DNA of 64,000 bases from Lepidostoma basale (GCA_022606425.2 JAHDVF020000220.1:146017-210016); one strand, 5' to 3'. Positions 1 through 10,854 are shown, numbered from the stretch's first letter. The notes: a model not told the origin generated them from the sequence alone. Translations and numbers: made by a program.

Positions 1-52
1 ACATTTTTTATTGTTTCTTGAACAAACTCCACAAATAATACAAATTATTATA
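1..52 (-). mobile_element. Family D terminal fragment
   Basis: This has the one-sided end of family D, TATTGTTTCTTGAAC followed by ACTCC, as also seen at 39960 and 41736. The palindromic body is missing. Confidence 0.5.
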
Positions 53-360
53 TAACATTTTGTTTTGGATGTATGCAAATACTTGTAGACAAATACTGGA
101 TTTTACCCATTACGGGTTAATCATTACATCTTTCTAAAATATTTGTCATACGTGGTGGTCGTAAGAAGCGCGGAATGGGGAATGTTGTATTACATAAAAC
201 GATCGCTTAACCCAACCAATGACAGGTCATAAGTCGTGTAAACGCCTCGACCACCATATTGTTTCCAAAATAATTTACATCTTCGTCTCTATTGAGATAC
301 AATTAAATTATTATATATATCAATAAAAACTTATATTTAAAAAAGTTTTATTATATAATC
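53..360. other. No gene recognised
   Basis: AT-rich sequence with a mixed-composition patch at 150-260. I see no coding signal and no repeat match elsewhere in the window. Confidence 0.5.
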
Positions 361-615
361 CATTGTTTTGGTCAACACTTTCATACTTCAACATTATTAA
401 ATATTTTAATTTTACAACACTGTTATTACACGTATCACAAATTATTTTTATGAGATTGTCGCGGCAGCTGTTTCGCCCACCTATGTTGGTATATTTACAA
501 CTGAAATATCTGACGATTCTAAAGGCGAAACAGCTGTCTCGATAATTTCATAAAAACAAATTGTAATAGTGTAATAAGAGTGTTTTAAAATTAAAACATT
601 TAATAACTTTTCTTT
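361..615. mobile_element. Family A palindromic element with two degraded hammerhead-like cores
   Basis: The left edge is CATTGTTTTGG, as at 39781. A minus-strand core (458-490) keeps GAAACAGCTG. An opposing plus-strand core (510-538) reads CTGACGA, then GGCGAAACAGCTGTC. The arms are AT-rich and mutually inverted (ACACTGTTATTAC against GTAATAAGAGTGTT). Stem II is damaged in both cores, so this is a fossil copy. Confidence 0.6.
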
Positions 616-1370
616 ATATTTTGTGGGATATAACTTTTTTGACTTGCTAGGTCATTAACAAATACCTTAAAATATAATAAAACTTCTATAAAGCATGTGA
701 TTTTATATATATTAAATACTAATACGCGTATTTTTTTTTATAATAAATAATAATTCTGTCATTTTCCATTAAGAAACAGTAATGTGATTGGAAACAATTG
801 GATTGGATTAGATTGGATTGGAAAAGTTCTACATTTGATATAATATACGAGTATAATAACTAATGAGCAAACTTTAAGCGAAAAAATATTGAGTTTTAAT
901 ATCTTGGTAGAAATTCTTTGTTTACGGAATAAAAAAATTATATAAAAAATCCAATACTAATAAGTAATATTTAATATCTAGTTAGAGAAATTCCATTTTG
1001 TAATTCTTATCAGATAATATAATTACGTATTGAACATTACAACGTAATTTAGAAATAAAATAACAAGATTCGTTACGTTATCAAAAGAAAATAATTCAAC
1101 ATTAGAATTGAAGAATTATATAATATTATACTTTACGACCGAAGTGATGACGGCACCGCGCAAAAAGTATCATAACGTTCTAAGCAGAGTTAGGCCTATT
1201 GTTTATGTAGGTCTCGTGCATTTATTACGGGAGACCTTGGGCCCCCAACATGAGCGTCTATTTTCCGATTTTTAAATATAATCCAATGTAATATTTTGAG
1301 ACAGGGCCGGCGGCAGGTGTTCTAAGGTAACCAAATATTGCGTTAAATATGCATAATCATATACTATTTT
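616..1370. other. No gene recognised
   Basis: Mostly AT-rich unique sequence. A short ATTGG-rich simple repeat lies at 785-825, and a mixed-composition patch without an ORF at 1140-1330. Confidence 0.5.
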
Positions 1371-1605
1371 TGTGTTGGCCGAAACACTATGATACTTTAA
1401 CATTATAAACTGTTAAATTAAAAAAAAACGTTTTATGTATCACAATTGTATTTTTATTTGTCGCGACAGCTGTTTCGTCAACCTATGTTGACATCATCAG
1501 GTGTATGTCCTAATTATGTCAACATAGGTTGACGAAACGGCTGTCGCGAAAAATAAAAATACAATTGCGATATATAAAACAAAGATTTTTTAATTTTATA
1601 ATCTT
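1371..1605. mobile_element. Family A palindrome with two facing hammerhead-like motifs
   Basis: The left edge GTTGGCCGAAACACTATG matches 39788. Arms of about 110 bp invert around 1500-1510. The left apex motif (minus strand) has an intact core. The right one (plus) has CTAATTA in place of CTGATGA but keeps stem II GTCAAC (1518-1523) with GTTGAC (1528-1533), then GAAA and CGGCTGTC. The right arm runs into the family S LINE tail at about 1606. Confidence 0.7.
1461..1504 (-). ncRNA. Hammerhead-like ribozyme motif, family A, intact core
   Basis: Read on the minus strand: CTGATGA (1500-1494), an extra T (1493), stem II GTCAAC (1492-1487) with GTTGAC (1482-1477) closing loop ATAG, GAAA (1476-1473), and CAGCTGTC (1472-1465). 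Cleavage is predicted between 1465 and 1464. The canonical hammerhead bases are present. Two deviations are one extra base before stem II and a stem I of only alternating pairs (C-G, A.C, C-G). ACAGCTGT is self-complementary, so stem III could form within a molecule or between two. Confidence 0.6.
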
Positions 1606-1930
1606 CTCCTTCTTCTTTTTCTGCTTTATTTAGGACTGTGTCCAGTTATTTCTCGGAGCTTGTTCCTTGGATACAGATGTCCAACTGTCTCGCCATGTTT
1701 TAGGTGGTCTTCCTGCCGGTCGATTTCTTGTTGGTACTTTATTTGCGGCTATATTGATCACACTTTCAGAACATGCTCTTTCTACATGATCTCTCCAGTA
1801 GCGTCTTCTCAGTCTTCCCCATCGCACGACATATTCGACATTGCAGATCTTTCTTATTTCAGGATTTCTTATTCTGTCTCGGAGTGTCGTTCCCGCAACG
1901 GATCGGAGAGTCTTCATTTCTGTTGGTCTT
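1606..1930 (-). mobile_element. RTE-like LINE 3' end, family S
   Basis: The minus strand encodes a C-terminal reverse transcriptase piece containing ICNVEYVVRWGR, then RRRYWRDHVERA and PAGRPPKTWRDSW, ending near NNWTQS. The set of basic GRPPKTW and WGRxRRRYW is shared with 6915, 43442 and 44322. After the stop comes a GAA-rich tail (CTTCTCCTTCTTC on plus). It is 5'-truncated: no polymerase or endonuclease domain remains. Confidence 0.7.
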
Positions 1931-1975
1931 AGGAGACTTTTTGTTCTGATGGTGTCAGCTCCCGTTTCTGTTCCA

Positions 1976-2320
1976 TTATTTATTTATTATTATGATGATT
2001 TGTATTTTAAGTGTGCCGTTTTGTAAAATCAATTACTCCAAGGGCGCACTAGGAAATGACTGACCGAACAGTGCAGTCTTCAGAAGTTTCTTAAATTTAA
2101 CGTCACTATACTAACATGGAGGCTATTCCACGCCAACGGACCCGCAACGCTGAAAGCACGATCATAGAAACATGCTTTATTGGCTCTGACTAGAATTGCT
2201 ATGTTCTTTGCACTTGTTACTACTGATCGAAGTGAACGTTGCCTTTCCGTTGGCATGGGTGTCACGCAGAGGTCCGATATATACTCGGTATACGTTTCAT
2301 ATGTCATTATAGGACGTACG
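1976..2320 (-). mobile_element. L2/CR1-type LINE 3' end
   Basis: The minus strand reads FYDRAFSVAGPLAWNSL, the recurrent C-terminal signature of L2/CR1-clade reverse transcriptases, followed by a degenerate end. The 3' UTR holds a GCGCCCTTGG-type motif and an ATT-rich tail (1976-1996). Related copies are at 13335, 28430 and 47230. The copy is truncated and frame-broken. Confidence 0.65.
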
Positions 2321-2423
2321 CATGACTTCTGTAGATTCGAATTTTGCTCTCCTTTAGCATATTTTTTAGTTTATAATTATATACAATATTACTATTCCGG
2401 TGATTAATCAGAATTGTATAATA

Positions 2424-2645
2424 ATCGATTCCCGGCGATGGCAGTGTAATTGTCACACTGACTTTGGTCTGGTGTGGAATTCACGTGACAATAAAATGGC
2501 GATAGATTGGCTACCTATCGCATGTCACGAGAATCAATATAATAGCAATTTTTTTTAAAATTGTATACCATCATTGGGTCTAAACGACCTGTTGTGTACA
2601 TAAAAATAAAAAATAAATAAAAAATTGAATAAAAAAAAAAAAATT
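2424..2645 (+). mobile_element. tRNA-derived SINE, 5'-truncated
   Basis: It starts inside the B box (TCGATTCCCGG), then has the body GTCACACTGACTTTGGTCTGG, GTGACAATAAAATGGCGATAG and the tail GACCTGTTGTGTACATAAAA with A-rich repeats. It is close to 61390-61600. The tRNA-like A box is missing. Confidence 0.75.
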
Positions 2646-2890
2646 TCAAACCGTGATCGGCTGATGTAGGTAGGGCCAATTGCCAAGTATTCTGGAATAT
2701 TAAAAATAAGTCCAATATCGAGATGCCGCATGCCGGCCTGCACCTCGTGACATAACACCACCGGATTGACCTTCCCCGGCCGCGCGGCCTCGGGCGGTCC
2801 AAGGAGAACAATATCACTATACCATACACAGTCCAATCATAATCCATACACAACTATGACATTTAGATTGTAATTGAACGAAAGCAAAAA

Positions 2891-3327
<437 letters not shown>

Positions 3328-3424
3328 GTGCCCCGGAGCCAAAAAAGTCTGAAGTGAACTTTTGCCCGAAACGAATATTTAAAAAAATATTTTTACGTAT
3401 GTCTGTAAGTAAGTCTAGTAAATA

Positions 3425-3675
3425 AGTCTCAACGCCTACGGTGGGCTGGCCATGTGGAAAGAATGCCAGAGGGTAGAACACCACAAATTATATCCAGATG
3501 GGTGCCCCGCGAAAAGAGACCAAGAGGCAGACCGAGGAAAAGATGGGCGGATTGCGTGGAAGAAGATTGGGAGAAAATGGAAGGAACTGGGAGAGAGATG
3601 GCCAGGGACAGAAGTCAGTGGAGGACCGTTGTGGAGGAGGCCAAGTCCCACACCGGGATGTAACTCCAAGAAATG
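3425..3675 (+). mobile_element. RTE-like LINE 3' end, distinct family
   Basis: From 3429 the frame reads [18 protein letters not shown], then RPRGRPRKRWADCVEEDW, ending EEAKSHTGM with a stop at 3661-3663. LRWxGHVxRM plus RGRPRKRW is the usual C-terminal block of RTE-like reverse transcriptase ORFs. Only the last 80 or so residues remain. The frame is open, so this is one of the better preserved LINE ends in the window. Confidence 0.75.
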
Positions 3676-3810
3676 ATGAATGATTTATTTTACGTAACAA
3701 TCCTAGGGATTAGTTTTCAGCAAAGTTTATTAACATCTTTGCTGATTATTGGGATACCATTTGGGCCTTTTTTAAATGTAATAGTTTCCCGTTGCTATCC
3801 ACATTTGATA

Positions 3811-3981
3811 CAGCAGGTTATTTGGACCCAATTACTATACACAACTTTTTAGCTATTGATTCTCAATACATGTGATAGGTAGCTGATCTATCGCCATTTT
3901 ATTATGTAATTACTACACCAGACCAGCCATCACATCGCCGAGAATCGGCGCGACAGTCATAGCTCTTGCCACTTTAATATA
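3811..3981 (-). mobile_element. tRNA-derived SINE, degraded
   Basis: Minus-strand copy of the 61340 SINE. It has the tail part GCAGGTTATTTGGACCC, the body GATAGGTAGCTGATCTATCGC, then ACACCAGACCAG and a decayed head (CAGTCATAGCTCTTGCCACT). Another copy follows within a few bases. Confidence 0.65.
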
Positions 3982-3984
3982 TTC

Positions 3985-4208
3985 TTGAATAGCTCTTTTC
4001 ATGATTATAGCACAAGCCAAATCGATGTAGAGGGTATTTATTATTGATTCTCGTGATAAGTAGCTATTTTATCGTCATTTTATTGTCACGAGAATTCTGT
4101 ACCATAACAAAGACAGTGTGAGATTCACGCTATTATTGCTGGGAATCGAACCCGGTATCTACGGTGTGGCAGTCAGAGCTGTTGCTACTCTGCCACGAAG
4201 GTCGTCAA
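3985..4208 (-). mobile_element. tRNA-derived SINE with alternative tail
   Basis: Minus-strand copy with B box complement GGGAATCGAACCC (4140-4152) and head ending CCACGAAGGTCGTC. Its 3' side (3990-4040) carries AGCACAAGCCAAATCGATGT, as at 14780, in place of the TGTACATAAAA tail of the 61340 copy. Confidence 0.7.
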
Positions 4209-4651
4209 TATGATAGTCCTATCAGAATTTCATAATGTTTTGAATGCATCCAGGCAAATTTCTGTTTTAAAGTCTACTTCGTTCTATACTATTACCCAGT
4301 ACGGTGGATATATAATATTATACTATATACTGGTAACTGTGAAAACATAATATGTATTGTATAAAGCTTATTTTGGGCAAAAGTCACTTAAGACTTTATG
4401 GCTCTCGGGTACAGATATATTACCTCACGAAGGAAATGATAATATAAACTTTTTACATACTTATTTAACACGAGTGAGTGTTATTTGCTCATAACAAAAA
4501 GTAGGAACAAGAAATATTACGTAATTGTGTATAATATACGCAGAAAATAGTTTTATTTTAATTTTGGAACGACGTAATGGCTAATCGCTGTATTTGCCAA
4601 GATAAAATTATAAAACTATAATATTATAGTAATGTATTGTAATAAATAATG
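4209..4651. other. No gene recognised
   Basis: AT-rich unique sequence. Part of it (4372-4420) resembles 29255-29290 (ACTTAAGACTTTATGGCTCTC against CACCTAAGATATTATGGCTC), a possible unnamed old repeat. Confidence 0.45.
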
Positions 4652-4828
4652 TAGGGTCATTAAGACAGTTTGGACAAATGGAACGACTGAATAAAGAAAT
4701 AATGTAAACGTATACGACGTAAATTGAATAAGAAATAGAAGAAGACCGAAGAAAACGTGACACAATCAAAAGTTAAATGTCGGCCACCTGAAGAGTCGAA
4801 GAAATCGACGTGCGTACATGACACGATT
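4652..4828 (+). mobile_element. R-family LINE 3' end, degraded
   Basis: It contains CAGTTTGGACAAATGGAACG, AGAAGACCGAAGAAAACGTG and AAGAAATCGACGTGCGTACA, matching the coding end seen at 62340-62530. Several frame breaks are present and the TAAC tail is missing. Confidence 0.6.
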
Positions 4829-4833
4829 AAATC

Positions 4834-5235
4834 AAATCAAATCAGTTTATTTTCTCAAAAGATATTACAAATAATTTTTATAGTTCAAGACATCTATTGA
4901 GAACAGGTAAAATATAATAAATATATAATACCAGGAACGCATGAGAGATGGTTCGACATTAGGAATACAAGATACTCTCCAAAGTCAAGAGTATTTGTCT
5001 TCTGAACGTATTTTCACGAATATGAAAGACATCGATCTCCGAAGCGATCATGTTCAGCAGTTTGATTGCTCTCGGAACATAAAGATGGATAGCCTCCAAG
5101 ATGACGAAATTCTCAAAGAATCCTCTGATAAGCCTGAAGAAATGGGTAAGTGTGCACCCATCCCTTCTTATCTGTATTATGTGGACCCACCGAGGGTTGT
5201 AACGCTTGGGATGATGATGATGGATATATTGTAAA
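4834..5235 (-). mobile_element. LINE 3' UTR-like fragment with AAATC tail
   Basis: The plus strand starts AATCAAATCAAATCAGTTTA, i.e. a minus-strand end AATAAACTGATTTGATTT with a simple-repeat tail. The body shares GAGAGATG-TTCGAC and GATACTC with 15020-15060. A 97-residue plus-strand frame (4941-5234) lies over it but resembles no family I know, so I treat it as chance. Confidence 0.5.
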
Positions 5236-5426
5236 CTAACTAACTAACTAACCATCACGCCGTCTCCCCGAAAGGGTAGGCAGAAAGAATGGACTGTCAC
5301 ACTTTTACTGATGCGGCACTCATCCTTCTCTTTTCGCCCCGCGGGAGACGCGGTGTGATGGGTTGCGAACCTCATCGCCACCAATAGGCATCTCCCGCGC
5401 ACACTTCGATCTTCCAACATCCACAA
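5236..5426 (-). mobile_element. SINE-like unit carrying the R-family LINE tail
   Basis: The first 50 or so bases on plus (TAAC repeats, then CCATCACGCCGTCTCCCC and GGTAGGCAGAAAGAATGGAC) equal the R-family 3' end. Beyond about 5300 the sequence differs from the LINE coding end and contains CCGCGGGAGACGCGG and, on minus, GAGGTTCGCAACCC, which resembles a pol III B box. The copy at 27655 has the same junction. Confidence 0.55.
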
Positions 5427-6059
5427 AATAAATCTAAAACAAATAATATAAAATACAATGATATAAAATAAAATAACAAAATAAAAATAATTTAATTTAA
5501 TTTAATTTAATACAAAATGTTATTTAATACAAAATTATATTGTATTTCATCATAATTCTAATGCATATAAAACAATTTGTGTTGGAGAGATTATTTTCCT
5601 TAAATTTGGTTAATGCAACTATTTTCGGCTCGTTAAATAATTACAAAGACAAAGATATCACAATTGGTATTGTGCCGGTATAAAACAGCACTATTAAATT
5701 GCTACTGTCGATTGTTGAATACGTACTCTTCGAGGTGCTTGGGTATCATAATAATAACAATGATCATGATTATACATATTTGGAATAGCAACAATAGGTG
5801 TGCAGTGTATGGTACACCACCTGTAGTTGTGCGAATAGCAAAACACACACTCTTACATTATTTTATAAAACACATACATATGCATATAAACGCATACTTA
5901 ACATGTTACGTAATAATAAATGTACTAGAAAATAAGTGCTAAGTTTAAGAAGTACTTATTCTCAAATAATTTTATTAAATCCGGGTGGTGATCTAGGGGA
6001 CACAATGCTTGGCTCCTGATCCAGAGATGAAAATAAATAAAACTTGTAAAAATCTTTTT
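5427..6059. other. No gene recognised
   Basis: AT-rich. TTTAATTTAATTTAAT simple repeat near 5490. At 5985-6030, GGTGATCTAGGGGACA resembles 10090 (TTGTCTAGGGGACAGA), possibly a decayed SINE head. Confidence 0.4.
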
Positions 6060-6305
6060 AAAATGATATATTCAGTTATAATCCACTAATGTTTGTGTCT
6101 TCGACCGGTTTCGGCAGCTCGCTATCATCTTTCTGATGGAGCACCTGACCTTCAACGTACACAACCTTCAGCGAGCTGCCGAAACCGGTCGAAGCCACAA
6201 TCATTAGTGTATATTAACTAAATATGCATTTTAAAAAGATTTTTTACATTTTATTTTTATTTTCATTACTTACAATGAGCTTCTACCATGAAATTTCAAA
6301 TAACA
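6060..6305. mobile_element. Family B palindrome with facing hammerhead-like motifs
   Basis: Opposed motifs flank 6130-6160: minus GAAACCGGTCGAAGAC (6096-6112 region) and plus GAGCTGCCGAAACCGGTCG (6174-6191). ACCGGT is the self-complementary stem III equivalent. The left core reads GATGA plus a shortened stem II. The right end carries CAATGAGCTTCTACCATGAA, the family B terminus also seen at 58242. Confidence 0.6.
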
Positions 6306-6734
6306 AAATATATTTTTCCAGAGGATATGGGTTCAAGCCTGGACAAGCCTTCTTCATAATAATAGGCTGTTTTCTGTTTATATTAATAATTGTATGACAC
6401 ATTTGAATATCGTTGATATAAATCCTATGCCAAATTGAAAATTGCCAGGTTAAAAATGCATTGAGCGTTCCTTGCTTTCTACCTACGTCTTCAGAAACAC
6501 AGCTTGACATTTTGTTGTTAGTTGGTTCAATTATATAAACCTTCAATGTACACAACTTTCAAATAAAACCTTATGCATGAACGCGAAGCATTATGTGTTA
6601 TAAGTGAAAGTGCTAAAAATATGATAGGGTAACTAAAATTTAAGGTTTACTGAGTCAACTGTTAAATTGAACTAAATGAAAGTACCTACATAAGATTTTA
6701 CTTTAAAAATCTAAATACTGTTTTCCTCTCTTGA
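6306..6734. other. No gene recognised
   Basis: AT-rich. A 90-residue minus frame (6283-6555) starts in the family B end. I recognise no domain in it. Confidence 0.4.
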
Positions 6735-6860
6735 GTTTATTTTTCTCGACATGCATCGAAGGTTTTATACCTTCGTCATCGGGAGAAAGATATGAACTGA
6801 GTTAAATCGATAATGAAGGTATAAAACGTTTGAAACATGTCAAGAAAAATGTAATCAAAA
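6735..6860. mobile_element. Family G palindrome with facing hammerhead-like motifs
   Basis: The inverted arms are TTTTTCTCGACATG and CATGTCAAGAAAAATG. The left motif (minus) is described separately. The right motif (plus, 6808-6843) has TCGATAA, GAAGGTATAAAACGTTT and GAAACATGTC. Confidence 0.6.
6743..6794 (-). ncRNA. Hammerhead-like motif, family G, full stems but broken core
   Basis: Minus strand: stem I TTTCTC before the core pairs with GAGAAA after the cleavage site (six Watson-Crick pairs). The core is CCGATGA, then an extra C, stem II GAAGG with CCTTC around TATAAAA, then GATG where GAAA is expected, then CATGTC. Loss of the invariant A14 predicts an inactive fossil that keeps its fold. 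Confidence 0.5.
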
Positions 6861-6914
6861 GTAGAATAAAACATATTTTAATTCATACGCAATTCATCGT
6901 TATGTAATCCCGCA

Positions 6915-7192
6915 GATTTCTTCTTCTTCTTCTTCTTCTTCTCCTTATAGACCTTCGATCTGTTCCTGAAGTCAGGCTGGCCTCTCTTGGGAGGTTGACT
7001 CCCAACTATCTCTCCATCTCTTCGGCGGTCTTCTGGGGGGACGGCAGCCGGCAGGAATCTGATGCGCCACAGCGTGTGGGATTCTGGTGGGATCCATCCT
7101 CTGCACGTGCGCATTCCAGTAACTTCTGCGTTGTCTGCCCCATCTCAAGACATCCTCTACCTTGCAGATTTAACACCGCAGATTTAACGCAT
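6915..7192 (-). mobile_element. RTE-like LINE 3' end, family S
   Basis: Minus frame: ICKVEDVLRWGRQRRSYW, then NAHVQRMDPTRIP, PPRRPPKRWRDSW and ESTSQERPA before a stop. It is the same protein end as at 1606 and 43442. The 3' tail is a pure GAA run (CTTCTTCTTCTTCTT at 6918-6941 on plus). Confidence 0.75.
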
Positions 7193-7992
7193 TGAATTTA
7201 TCAACAACAACAAAACTTATTGAGAGTGTAAATCAATTGATACTTTAAGGTTTTAATAATATTAGGCCATTACATTTAAAATTAATACGATTTTAAAAAT
7301 CTGACTAGTAAAATTTTACTATGATATATTAGTATGCGTGACAAGCTGTGTAAATGTTGAAGGATAGAGGAATTTAGAGAATATGTAACAAATCCATTAA
7401 TTTCCCTAGGACTTTGAGTAGAGAGAGCGCCCGCAAACACGACGTCTGAATATATTAAAGGGAATATGTATAATATTACGCTGGTGATATTCCGAAATGG
7501 CACACACACACAAGAGTGTCGCAGTCGCTATCGTTCATGAGTAATTGGCTCGTATGACTAAATAATAAATTTTAATACACATATTCTGTGCTAACCGCTG
7601 CCCTTGACTTTAACACGCAACGCAAATTTGTGTAGAAATAATAAACACAGTTGATTAATCGCAAAATATCATACAAAACAGCGGAGCACAAAACCCGGCC
7701 TTTATCCTATTGAAAACCTTTATGACAGCGGCTCAAGGAGATATCGGACATGTAAACCTTTATATATTCAGTGTGTATCATAGATCTTCGATAACATTCA
7801 ATTTGTAATTTGTATTATGTATAAAATTATATATTATGTATTAAAAATTACATGGTGACCCAAAATTTAAAAAAAAATAATAAAAAAATACAAAAAAAAC
7901 ATGTTAACACATTAGTTGCGTAAAAATATCGCATGCTTTGCAGAGAACCTAAAAAATGACAAACTTTCGAAACCACAAAACTTTATAATGTA
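7193..7992. other. No gene recognised
   Basis: AT-rich unique sequence. CACACACACA at 7501 is a short simple repeat. No coding or RNA signal seen. Confidence 0.5.
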
Positions 7993-8467
7993 CCTAACTA
8001 ACTAACTAACTAACCATCACGCCGTCTCCCCGAAGGGGTAGGCAGAAAGAATGGACTGCCACATTTTTCTTTCCTGACATATTTCTCTCGATTCCTCAAC
8101 ATTCATACATCGTGTCATGCACGCGCGTCGATTTCTCTGACTCCTCACATGCCGACATTCAATATTTGATTTATTTGATCGTGCCACGTTTTCCTTGGTC
8201 TTCCTCTATTTCTGGTACCATTTACATCATTAACATAATTTTTTTTTACCATTCTTTCTTCATTCATTCTTTCCATATGTCCAAACCATCTTAATGATCC
8301 TTTCATTATTTTGTTCATGACACCATCATTCGCACCGCATTCACTTCTTATATTTTCATTCGACACTATCATACACAGAGTATTCACACATTCGTCTAAG
8401 AGATCTCATTTCTACTGCATTTATTCTACTTTCATCCTTCTTTTGCCAGTGTACCTCAGTTCTAAAT
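7993..8467 (-). mobile_element. R-family LINE 3' end, long copy
   Basis: The minus strand encodes MKGSLRWFGHMERMNEERMV, a YVNDVNGTRNRGRPRKTW block, then HDQINQILNVG. The 3' end carries the C-terminal coda CRHSFCLPLRGDGV-like frame and TAAC repeats (7993-8013). Upstream it reaches into the preceding coding part (8300-8467, conserved with 46340-46540 and 48700-48800). A frameshift lies near 8150, so it is not functional. Confidence 0.75.
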
Positions 8468-8525
8468 AACAACAATTATAGACATGCTGTAGAATATTTG
8501 GTTGGTAACACTAAAAGCACCACAT

Positions 8526-8588
8526 GAACACGGCTCCCGTGACCGATACGAGTCTATAATTTTTTAATGGACACGGGAGCTGTGTCCG
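8526..8588. repeat. Short inverted repeat
   Basis: ACACGGCTCCCGTG and CACGGGAGCTGTGT face each other about 30 bases apart, giving a strong hairpin with an AT-rich loop. Probably the remnant of a small palindromic element. Confidence 0.6.
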
Positions 8589-9839
8589 GCGCAGCGATCG
8601 TATTAACTGAGAAAAATTCTGTAGGGCGAGATTAAGGTGGCGGGCCTCACTTTGCTTAGTGCTTAGTTAAGTGACAAGTTTTTCATGTAGGGTCACGCAG
8701 TGGCGAAGCGTGGCTATCGCAATAATAAGCTGGTTCACTAGTGAAACTAGTAAATTTTCAAATAAATTTTTCATAATTTATAAAATACCGAGTACATATA
8801 AATTTCATTTTATTAGATTTGCAACTTAGTAATATAGTCTACAGAAGTAATAATAATAGTATAGTTATAACAGTACAATTTAATTAAGCGTTATGTGTAT
8901 TAATAAAAGAGCGAACCAAAAGGAATTTTATATCATACATTTTCAAGAAAGAAAATTACATTCCGAGTACTTTGATAGAGCCAGGAGCACTACTTTAAAA
9001 ATATATGTAAAAAAAAAAGATATTACATTACAATGTTAAAATGAACGAAATTATTTTAAACAGTTGGCAGAAACACGTTCAAAATCATCAATAATTTTGA
9101 CGCCGAATGTTTAGAAGCGCCCACACAGCGTAATAATATATTTATTTCTACCGACATGCTATACTCTGGAACCTATCATGCTGGCGAGGTTGAAGAGTAT
9201 TAAGTGTCCGAACTTTTGTTTGTAAAAAATGACAACTTGTTTGCTAGCTGTAACAATAGTGCTTGTAGTAACAAATTAGCATTTTTGTATACGAACCCAA
9301 ACATTTAACTAGATTCTTATTTGATATATTGTATCTATCAATGTACGTGGGTAAATTGGAGCTAAATTGGAATCACCGTGTGCAGAAGACCACATATTCA
9401 AGTGCCGTAAACCTTGATACGTGTTTACATAGAACGTACGTATACGGTGGAACGTATTTCATTAAAAATTAGACGACATTCGGTAATAACGATTTTTTTC
9501 GCGATTTTATCGCGTCATTTTTATATTAGAATTGTTCAACCAAGGTTATAGATAGCGATTAGGGAAAATAGTTGAAAAAATGCGGTAAAATTAAATGTAA
9601 AAAAAATAAAATAATAATATGCGTTTTAATAATTTCAACCTCGATAATACTACGCAAGAAATTTATATAATATAATATTTTAAATCGCTTATAAAATAAT
9701 CAATTTAAATATTGCAGAAGTAGCAAAATGTAGCAAAAATAAATTAGTTCACTTGATTTCTACCATTAATTATAAATATTATAATATAAATAAATTAAAA
9801 TAAGTATACATTGGTTTCTAATCAATTTTTTCAAAAACA
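8589..9839. other. No gene recognised
   Basis: AT-rich, no repeat match. 9100-9470 is less AT-rich and could be unique or conserved DNA, without an ORF. Confidence 0.45.
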
Positions 9840-9925
9840 ATATTTTCACAACAATATTTTCACAACACTTTTTTGCACATTTCACAAGTATGTCGGACGG
9901 ACCATCGAAGCTCTTCCTTAGATAT
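9840..9925 (-). mobile_element. Family E fragment
   Basis: Sequence like the 16990-17085 copy: CACAACACTTTTTTGCAC, TTCACAAGTATGTCGGAC, CTCTTCCTTAG. This is the minus-strand hammerhead-like region, heavily decayed. Confidence 0.45.
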
Positions 9926-10405
9926 GAATTTTAAAATTAATATATTTATTTAAATCAGATAAAATTGTAGACTGCGGACGAGGGTCCAAATGTGTTTGTG
10001 AAAAATGAAAAAAAAAAATACAGTGGATTCAAAAAATTATTTAAATTAAACAAAATACTACAAAAAAATGCTTCTGAACGGCTTGGTTGTCTAGGGGACA
10101 GAACGCTCGATTCCGGATCTAAGGGACACGGGCACAATCCTGTAAACGACACGGTCTTTCTACACTATAACAAGTTTTTATTGAACCAATGATTGAAATC
10201 CTTGGAGTGTTGTCATTTTTAAAAAAATATGAAATACTCCAAAATGAATAATTTTAAAATCCGTTAGAATAATATCCAATGTTCGAAAAATCGAATTAAT
10301 ATCGATTTTGTTTATACACGCAACGGTGAGTTGCTAGTATTGTTAAATAATTAGTACATCATATAGTATGAAAAATCAAAGATTTTTTAGATAGGTAACT
10401 AATGT
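9926..10405. other. No gene; possible decayed SINE head
   Basis: GGTTGTCTAGGGGACAG at 10084-10100 resembles 5990. Otherwise AT-rich, unrecognised sequence. Confidence 0.35.
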
Positions 10406-10675
10406 TTGTATAAAATTTTCAATCGCTTCCGGGTTTTTCACAGGTCCCGTCGAATCGTTAGTCGCGTGTTATTGATTTTGAGCCTTGAATTTGCCGAAGT
10501 CATTGAGAACTTCGGTAGACCCAAGGCCTGTTTGAAGAAGGCCACGCAAAGAGTTCCTTTGTGGATACTCCGCAAAATGGCGTCTAAAACAAATTATTTG
10601 TGTAACTCATGCGAACACGTTCAGTCACAATACGGCTTGTGTTATAAAACCATCAAAGAAAAATGTGTTTGCTGA
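10406..10675 (+). other. Unrecognised 89-residue ORF
   Basis: An open frame starts at 10406 and stops at 10675. Its C-terminus is cysteine-rich (LCNSCEHVQSQYGLC, then EKCVC). A pyrimidine-rich stretch ending CACAG (10431-10441) looks like a splice acceptor, so a terminal exon is conceivable. Codon use, homology and expression are untested, and AT-rich DNA yields such frames by chance. I do not recognise a family. Confidence 0.2.
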
Positions 10676-10854
10676 GGTGAAAGGCAATTAAAGGTACAAA
10701 AGTGTTTTTTTCTTCTTTAAGTATTATTGTTTATGAAATGAGAAATACGCGAAAAGTACACGTGTGTAGGTGTATATAACAGTAATAAAAGTTTTTAAGT
10801 AAACGAACTCAATCAAATGATTTAATTGATACTTAATATTGACATTTATTTATT

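Noticed and set aside
4941..5234. 97-residue plus-strand protein
   Set aside because: It lies antisense over a LINE 3' UTR-like sequence that recurs at 14990-15060 without the frame.
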